Source of the DNA: Liolophura sinensis
Lineage: Eukaryota; Mollusca; Polyplacophora; Chitonida; Chitonidae
DNA length: 64,000 bases
Direction of reading: 5' to 3'
Assembly (NCBI RefSeq): GCF_032854445.1
Contig: NC_088303.1
Location: 5,279,501 to 5,343,500 of the forward strand
The notes under the pieces were generated by a model, which worked only from the letters and a program-made list of their open reading frames with translations, did no database searches and had not been told where the DNA came from. The first letter of the stretch is position 1; every line of letters starts with the position of its first letter. Position numbers and translations under genes: made by a program. This document shows, in pieces, positions 58,442 through 64,000 of this stretch.

Positions 58442-59092
58442 TACGTCATTTGTTCTACTTCTGTACACACTGTCATTTATTCCACTTCTGTACACACTGT
58501 CATTTATCCTAACTCTGTACACACTGTCACTTATTTTAACTCTGTACACACTGTCACTTATCCTAACTCTGTACACACTGTCATTTATTCCACTTCTGTA
58601 CACACTGTCACTTATCCTAACTCTGTACACACTGTCACTTATCCTAACTCTGTACACACTGTCACTTATCCTAACTCTGTACACACTGTCACTTATCCTA
58701 ACTCTGTACACACTGTCACTTATCCTAACTCTGTACACACTGTCACTTATCCTAACTCTGTACACACTGTCACTTATCCTAACTCTGTACACACTGTCAC
58801 TTATTCTAACTCTGTACACACTGTCACTGATTTTAACTCTGTACACACTGTCACTTATTCTAACTCTGTACACACTGTCACTTATTCTAACTCTCTACAC
58901 ACTGTCACCTTATTCTGATTCTGTACACACTGTGACTTATTCTAATTCTGTACACACTGTCACTTATTCTAACTCTGTACACACTGTCACTTATTCTAAC
59001 TCTGTACACACTGTCACTTATTCTAACTCTGTACACAGTCACTTATTTTAACTCTGTACACACAGTCACTTATTTTAACTCATTTATTCACC
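58442..59092. repeat. 27-bp minisatellite, about 24 copies, starting at the donor
   Basis: Unit tgtacacactgtcacttatc plus ctaactc, 27 bp. It begins within about ten bases of the splice donor at 58441. The 27-bp period keeps a frame open so the Ig exon reads on for 200 codons of a 9-residue repeat (LYTLSLILT), which is most likely intron. Early units carry ttccactt; later ones ttctaact. Confidence 0.92.
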
Positions 59093-59177
59093 TACTGTAG
59101 ATACCCATAGACATCCTCATATATCATTTATAATCTAAATGTTTAGAAAATTTGCCTCCCTTTTGTGTGTCCTTACA

Positions 59178-59243
59178 GGCTTCTACAGAATCAAAGATGA
59201 ACAGCAAGCAGTACAAAAGTTTACGTTGTGGATTGATGAATGA
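59178..59243 (+). CDS. possible alternative terminal exon
   Basis: After the acceptor-like tgtgtgtccttacag (ending about 59178) a phase-1-compatible frame gives 21 codons (FYRIKDEQQAVQKF...) and a stop TGA at 59241-59243. Splicing from the Ig exon to it would end the protein after the Ig domain. Only the splice-site pattern supports this. Confidence 0.2.
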   Translation, partial: GFYRIKDEQQAVQKFTLWIDE

Positions 59244-60525
59244 TTATGGCACTTACTGAAGTTCACAAGGTTAACGTCACTTAGTACACATTTACTGTGG
59301 CTACGAACTTGACAGAGTAAGAAGCAGAAAGTAAGGAGCCGTAATGTTCGTTATGAGTTTGTGTCGTTCAGGTATTAAGGCCACGTTATTCCACTTTGTA
59401 AGTCAGGAATATAAACCGCGTGTACTTTCTTTATACCTCCATCTAGGCTGACCCGAAGGCGATCATATGTATTCTAGGTAACCATGTTTTGTATATATTT
59501 GTACAGTAGAGAATAATCCATATTTAGGGTTGTAAGATTTGCTTTCCTCAGAAAAGTTCTTTTCTTCTTCCGAAAGGAAAATTGTTTATGGGATATTTTG
59601 TCTTGGGTTTTTTTTCGTTTACCTGCGCGAAAACAGGTATAAGGTGAACTGTCAGAAGTGCACTGTATGCCACTAACTGACATTTGGACGGATACAAACG
59701 CTTTGGTCACCACTGCCTAGCAGGCACCTCCAGACCCATCGTTTTTATGTGAGAATCTACGCGTTGAAACAATTGTATACCAGCCTTTAACCATTGACGT
59801 TTCGGCTCAATAATCGCTTGGATCATTATACAAAACGTCCCACGCAAACCGTCTATAAGAGCTAAGAAAGTGCAAATTGTAAGACATTCGGGCAGATTCA
59901 TGCAAAGAGAAGCAGTCAACAGTTTTCAACGGAACGATGCAAGGAATGTTCCAGGCGAATGAAGTAAGTCAGTATCCAATTCGTGCACCATGAAAAAACA
60001 TACGCTTTCGTTATTAAAAAAACACAGGTGCGCTTTAATTGCAACTGTTCATGTATAAAGGCGATCTTGTTCAAGACGATGTACACACCCTCGCACGCCA
60101 AGCCACGGGTTAAGCCAAATTAGACACAGTTATGAAACAGAGTGCCAGATACTGAATACTCCGCACAAATGTACTTACAAAAGAATAGTACACATTGTAA
60201 GTTTCAAAAAGGCCTGTGATAAAATGTCCTTGACACACTACATTTTGCAATAATTCCTTAACTGTAACGTTCATTGAAATCGTCAGACAACACACATGAT
60301 CTAATAATTGTTACAGGTTGAATTACACCTGCCATATACAGGGCCCTTCGGCGTATTGCTATCAAAGTAAGGATAATTCACATGGTCAAAATGGTAAGTA
60401 AAAATTTCTGTCATCACAACCGAGAGTTGTTTTGGCGAATAATGCCTGACGGGTCGGTCTAGAAGTGGAGGACATGATTTAGATACAAACTACATTAATC
60501 TAACGCCCTTCATCTCCATTTTCAG

Positions 60526-60652
60526 ATTTACCAGAAGCCCCTCGCTTTATCAGCTGTGTTTCGGAAAACTTTGAAAATATGACATGTCAGTGGGATCCGA
60601 GGAAAACTGAATTGTGTATCCCCATTGTGTGGACAGTCGAATATACGGTGAA
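60526..60652 (+). CDS. exon: class I cytokine receptor N-terminal domain (first half)
   Basis: Acceptor ccattttcag (ends 60525), donor gtaagt at 60653; 127 bp. Joined to the Ig exon the phases match (one base plus two). It encodes LPEAPRFISCVSENFENMTC followed by QWDPRKTELC. The C-x10-C-x-W pattern after a Pro-rich start is the hallmark of the first fibronectin-like module of class I cytokine receptors (gp130/LIFR/Domeless group), which bind helical cytokines and signal through JAK-STAT. The exon ends WTVEYTVK, where these genes commonly place an intron between strands. The rest of the gene (second module with WSxWS, transmembrane segment) is not found before 64000. NMT is a sequon. Confidence 0.72.
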
Positions 60653-60748
60653 GTAAGTAGACGTTGTCATCTCCAAGATTGTTTTTCAAGGGTATGTTTC
60701 ATAGCCCTCGTGATACAACTCATTGCAAAATACCAAGATTTCAAGGTG

Positions 60749-60872
60749 TAAAAGTATATCGATATCAACGCATCAAAAGTATATCAATATCAACGCATCA
60801 AACGTATATCAATATCAACGCAGCAAAAGTATATCAATATCAACGCATCAAAAGTATATTAATATCAGCACA
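60749..60872. repeat. 24-bp tandem repeat, about five copies
   Basis: Unit aaagtatatcaatatcaacg plus catc, in the intron after the cytokine-receptor exon. Confidence 0.9.
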
Positions 60873-60879
60873 ATAAAAT

Positions 60880-61560
60880 ATCCTTCAGTGTTTAATCTCA
60901 GAAAACACAGATTATCACGACGTTTGTGTTATGTTTTGTCGTGCTATTTGGCCATCAGTGAATATTGTGCGTACAGCTAGACTAGCCGGCGGAGGATATA
61001 AGCAGCAAGCTTTGAACTAAGTTAAAACCCCACATTCTCTGGCATTGTTACCCCGTTGTATGCCCTCGCTGTTTTGTACCACGTTCGTTTGAATTTTGTA
61101 TTTCTATGAAATGTATTTCGACGACGATTAGCTCAATTATGAGGAATTATGGGTAATTTGCCATTTAAATACCATTTAAAACAAAAGAAAGTGTATCTTA
61201 TTTCAACTTAGGCACGTTACTCATAATTTTCATTTTAAATGACGGCGTTTCACATTGTCTGAACTTTGACCTCCTTGAATTTTAATAGACTTGACATAAG
61301 AGGGGTTATAAATGAGACGACCAGGTATTGTATCGATACGTCCATTCACAGGGTACTGGGCGGCAAGGGGTTTTAGTAATAGTTTATGTTTGTCATTGTG
61401 TTTTCATATATATGCACAAATGTGTATATGGAGCTTAGCACCTGGGAATGGTACATTTTGCCTTCCGTTTCAGATAAGAAATCAAGTAAAATGACAATGT
61501 TTTCTGTTCTATCCGTTTCCCTATTTATTTATATTTCGGCATCAGTGACAGGGTTGGTAT
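60880..61560. other. intronic or intergenic, nothing recognised
   Basis: AT-rich; no exon with cytokine-receptor features was recognised. Confidence 0.4.
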
Positions 61561-61567
61561 CATGGAT

Positions 61568-62285
61568 ATTTATTTATCTATTTATTTTTTTCATTGATTT
61601 TATACACCAAACGTTTACACCATGCGCATTGTGCATGGTACCAAAAACCGGGCAGAGCCCGGTGAAAACTCCATCGCCATTCGCTGTTTGCTGGTAGACC
61701 TTCTCATGTACGTCTGGAGAGGAAACCAGTATGAACTGGATTTACGACCGGATTGGTGAGAGGCACCACCATTCGCTGTTTGCTGGTAGACCTTCCAATG
61801 TGGGTCCGGAGAGGAAACCAGTATGAACCGGACTTACCGACCGGATTGGTGAGAGGCACCACCATTCACTGTTTGCTGGTAGACCTTCTCATGTGGGTCC
61901 GGAGAGGAAACCAGCATGAACTGGATTTACGACCGGATTGGTGAGAGGCACCACCATTCGCTGTTTGCTGGTAGACCTTCCCATGTGGGTCAGGAGAGGA
62001 AACCAGTATGAACTGGACTTACCGACCGGATTGGTGAGAGGCACCACCATTCGCCGCTGTTTGCTGGTAGACCTTCTCATGTACGTCTGGAGAGGAAACC
62101 AGCATGAACTGGATTTACGACCGGATTGGTGAGAGGCACCACCATTCGCTGTTTGCTGGTAGACCTTCCCATGTGGGTCCGGAGAGAAAACCAACATGAA
62201 CTGGACTTATCGACCGGGTTGGTGAAAGGCTCCTGAATTATTGTGATGTGCTTGCACTCTAACCGCTCGGTCATGCAGACCCCCT
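61568..62285 (-). repeat. SINE family A copy with internal 92-95-bp tandem expansion
   Basis: The left end is the inverted SINE tail (tttatttttttcattgattt) and the right end the head with ctaaccgctcggtcatgcag. Between them a segment containing gaccggattggtgagaggca and gctgtttgctggtagacctt is repeated about six times (61660-62225), where an ordinary SINE has it once. Confidence 0.8.
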
Positions 62286-62289
62286 TATA

Positions 62290-63845
62290 TCAGGAGTGAA
62301 TAGTCACTGTTATACAAATGACTCTTATAATATTTTTGATGCAAATGTAGCCCGGGGGTCCTTTCCTGACTGGAAGGCCTAATGGTCGCTTCTAGAAAAT
62401 GGTATTAGGCCATCATCATTCTTTAGAAATATCTTCACATCCTTGACCATTAGAATCCCGGTTCAAATCTAGCTCTTGCTTCTTTGATCGTGGTTATAAG
62501 TCAGGTGGTTTGTCATGTACCTGACATGGAAGTCATTTCTGATTAAATGTCAGTGATTTAAATGTTATATGTACGTCGCTGGGGTATTCATTGCATGTAT
62601 TTTACACAGAACAACATCTTTAAAGAAGAAAATATTCATACATATAAAAATGTAAGCGGTATTATAATTTAATTGAATTTGAAACGGCAGTTTTTAACAA
62701 AAGAAGATAACTAAATGACCCTAAGTAGTCGATTCAGTCCTGACAATGATGGATTGTCTTTTAAACGAAACGAAAATAGAACCTGTTCTGTATCCATCAC
62801 TTAAACATTACATTTTGTCGTATGATAATGTGACCTTGCGGCCGCTGTGATAACATATCACGGAATCTTGGTTGTAACGGCAAGAACTGGACATGTACAA
62901 GTACAACTGTTTTGTAATATACATAATTAGAGAATAAATACCGAAACGGTTTTGCATACAATATTATTGTCACCGTTTGCATTTAGTTAGAAAAGTTTAT
63001 AAATTTGATGCTACCGGAAAGCAGGTATGGAATTAGTTTAAAGTGATCCAGGGCTGAAAGCCTCTCACGGAAGATATGAGCATGTAATAGCTATAGTCTG
63101 TTTCTTTTAGCCAGTCGCTTATATTCAGATATCTCTAAAGTCAGTCACACTCGCTACCAGTGTATAAGCCCTACACACTTATATGTTATACGTTTAATTT
63201 ATTGCACGGAAAATGCAGTTAGAATACTCAAGAACTCATTTTCTCGGGCGACGTTATGATTATCCAAGAACAAGTGGCATTGAATTTTTACGGACTGCTG
63301 AGTATAAACGACTGGCGAAATGAAACAGACTTTAGTATCATATATAGCTTCCATATGTAAGTATTGTCGCCCCACACTCACCACTCTCACTCCTGATTTT
63401 GTTCTGTATACATGTTCATGTATATTCCTGCAATGTTTCCTTGTGAAAAGCTGTCCGTTTACTTTATTCCGTTAGGTAAAACAGACACGCACTTTGTCTT
63501 GGGAATTCAAGGTTTGATTGGTTTTATTTTCAATTATTAAATACAGGTTTAGGCCTATATTGTTTCATTTCAAGTATCTTCGTTTGCTTGGACAAGGTCA
63601 TACCTTATCAGTAAGTCTTACAGTTTTCTGTTCTGTTATGTTGGGTTTCATGTAATGTTTCGTTCTTAAATCTGTCAGTTTTCTTTGATCGTTTAGGTGG
63701 CGAATTCTATTTACTTTTCAGAAGCACAAGGTTATATCATTTTATCTAAAATATCTCCTTTTTTATGAGGATTTGGTTTACGTATAAGCCATGGATATGC
63801 CTTATATTTTCGCTACTTAGATCAAACCTTGGTTATGTCATACCA
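62290..63845. other. non-coding stretch, nothing recognised
   Basis: AT-rich; no exon of the cytokine receptor and no repeat family recognised. Confidence 0.4.
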
Positions 63846-64000
63846 AAGACTTTAAGTATGGCTTTTGTTGCTGGCTTACTTGGCGCTCAACAGTGAGAGG
63901 TTAGAGCAAAGAAACAGGAATGGCCCAGCCCGGTGTCAGTATAATCTGACTGGGTGGGGTATCATCTGATTATGTTAAAAACGATGGAGTATATTTTTTA
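63846..64000 (+). repeat. diverged SINE family B, cut by window end
   Basis: Follows the middle of family B: ttacttggcgctcaacagtg, then a stretch like atagtgcaacgactggttga and cccggtgtcagtataatctg. The tRNA-like head is replaced or lost. Confidence 0.55.

Noticed and set aside
58441-59051. Extension of the Ig exon through the 27-bp array as a 284-residue protein
   Set aside because: A good donor ends the exon at 58440 and the next receptor exon joins in phase, so the array is best read as intron.

Overview
The window is animal nuclear DNA, most likely from a lophotrochozoan such as a mollusc or brachiopod. The evidence is spliced genes with GT-AG introns, an invertebrate-type histone H1, tRNA-derived SINEs with target-site duplications, frequent acatgtaca-type words, long minisatellites, and Polinton- and Penelope-type elements. 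The species cannot be fixed from sequence alone. Real host genes are sparse.

Layout. 1-14.3 kb: non-coding, with two SINE families and small tandem repeats. 14.3-23.6 kb: a five-exon (four coding) gene for a 180-residue four-pass MARVEL-domain protein. Its second coding intron carries a 5.5-kb array of an 83-bp minisatellite. 25.2-25.8 kb: a 32-bp minisatellite. 30.2-31.1 kb: an intronless histone H1 gene with TATA box and the 3' histone stem-loop. 34.0-35.3 kb: a decayed LINE on the minus strand. 37.4-39.7 kb: a 54-bp minisatellite in which every unit holds a palindrome and several frames stay open because 54 is divisible by three.

43.2-56.6 kb: a decayed Polinton/Maverick-like integrating virus element. 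A protein-primed DNA polymerase B runs on + from the left. On - from the right come a chromodomain integrase, a proline-rich frame, the tail of a packaging ATPase, a small conserved protein fused to a capsid-like protein, and an adenain-like protease. All are broken. The polymerase gene is split twice: by a 4.0-kb Penelope-like element with GIY-YIG endonuclease upstream of the reverse transcriptase (the permuted Naiad/Chlamys order), and by an inverted solo terminal repeat of the same family.

57.5-64 kb: a foldback element, then two exons of a class I cytokine-receptor-like gene (an Ig domain exon, then the first half of a cytokine-receptor domain) joined in matching phase. A 27-bp minisatellite starts directly at the donor of the first exon. 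A tandemly expanded SINE and a truncated SINE close the window.

The most interesting items are the nested permuted Penelope element inside a Polinton polymerase, the invertebrate cytokine-receptor exons, and the two large ordered minisatellites. The virus-like genes are described only as remnants.
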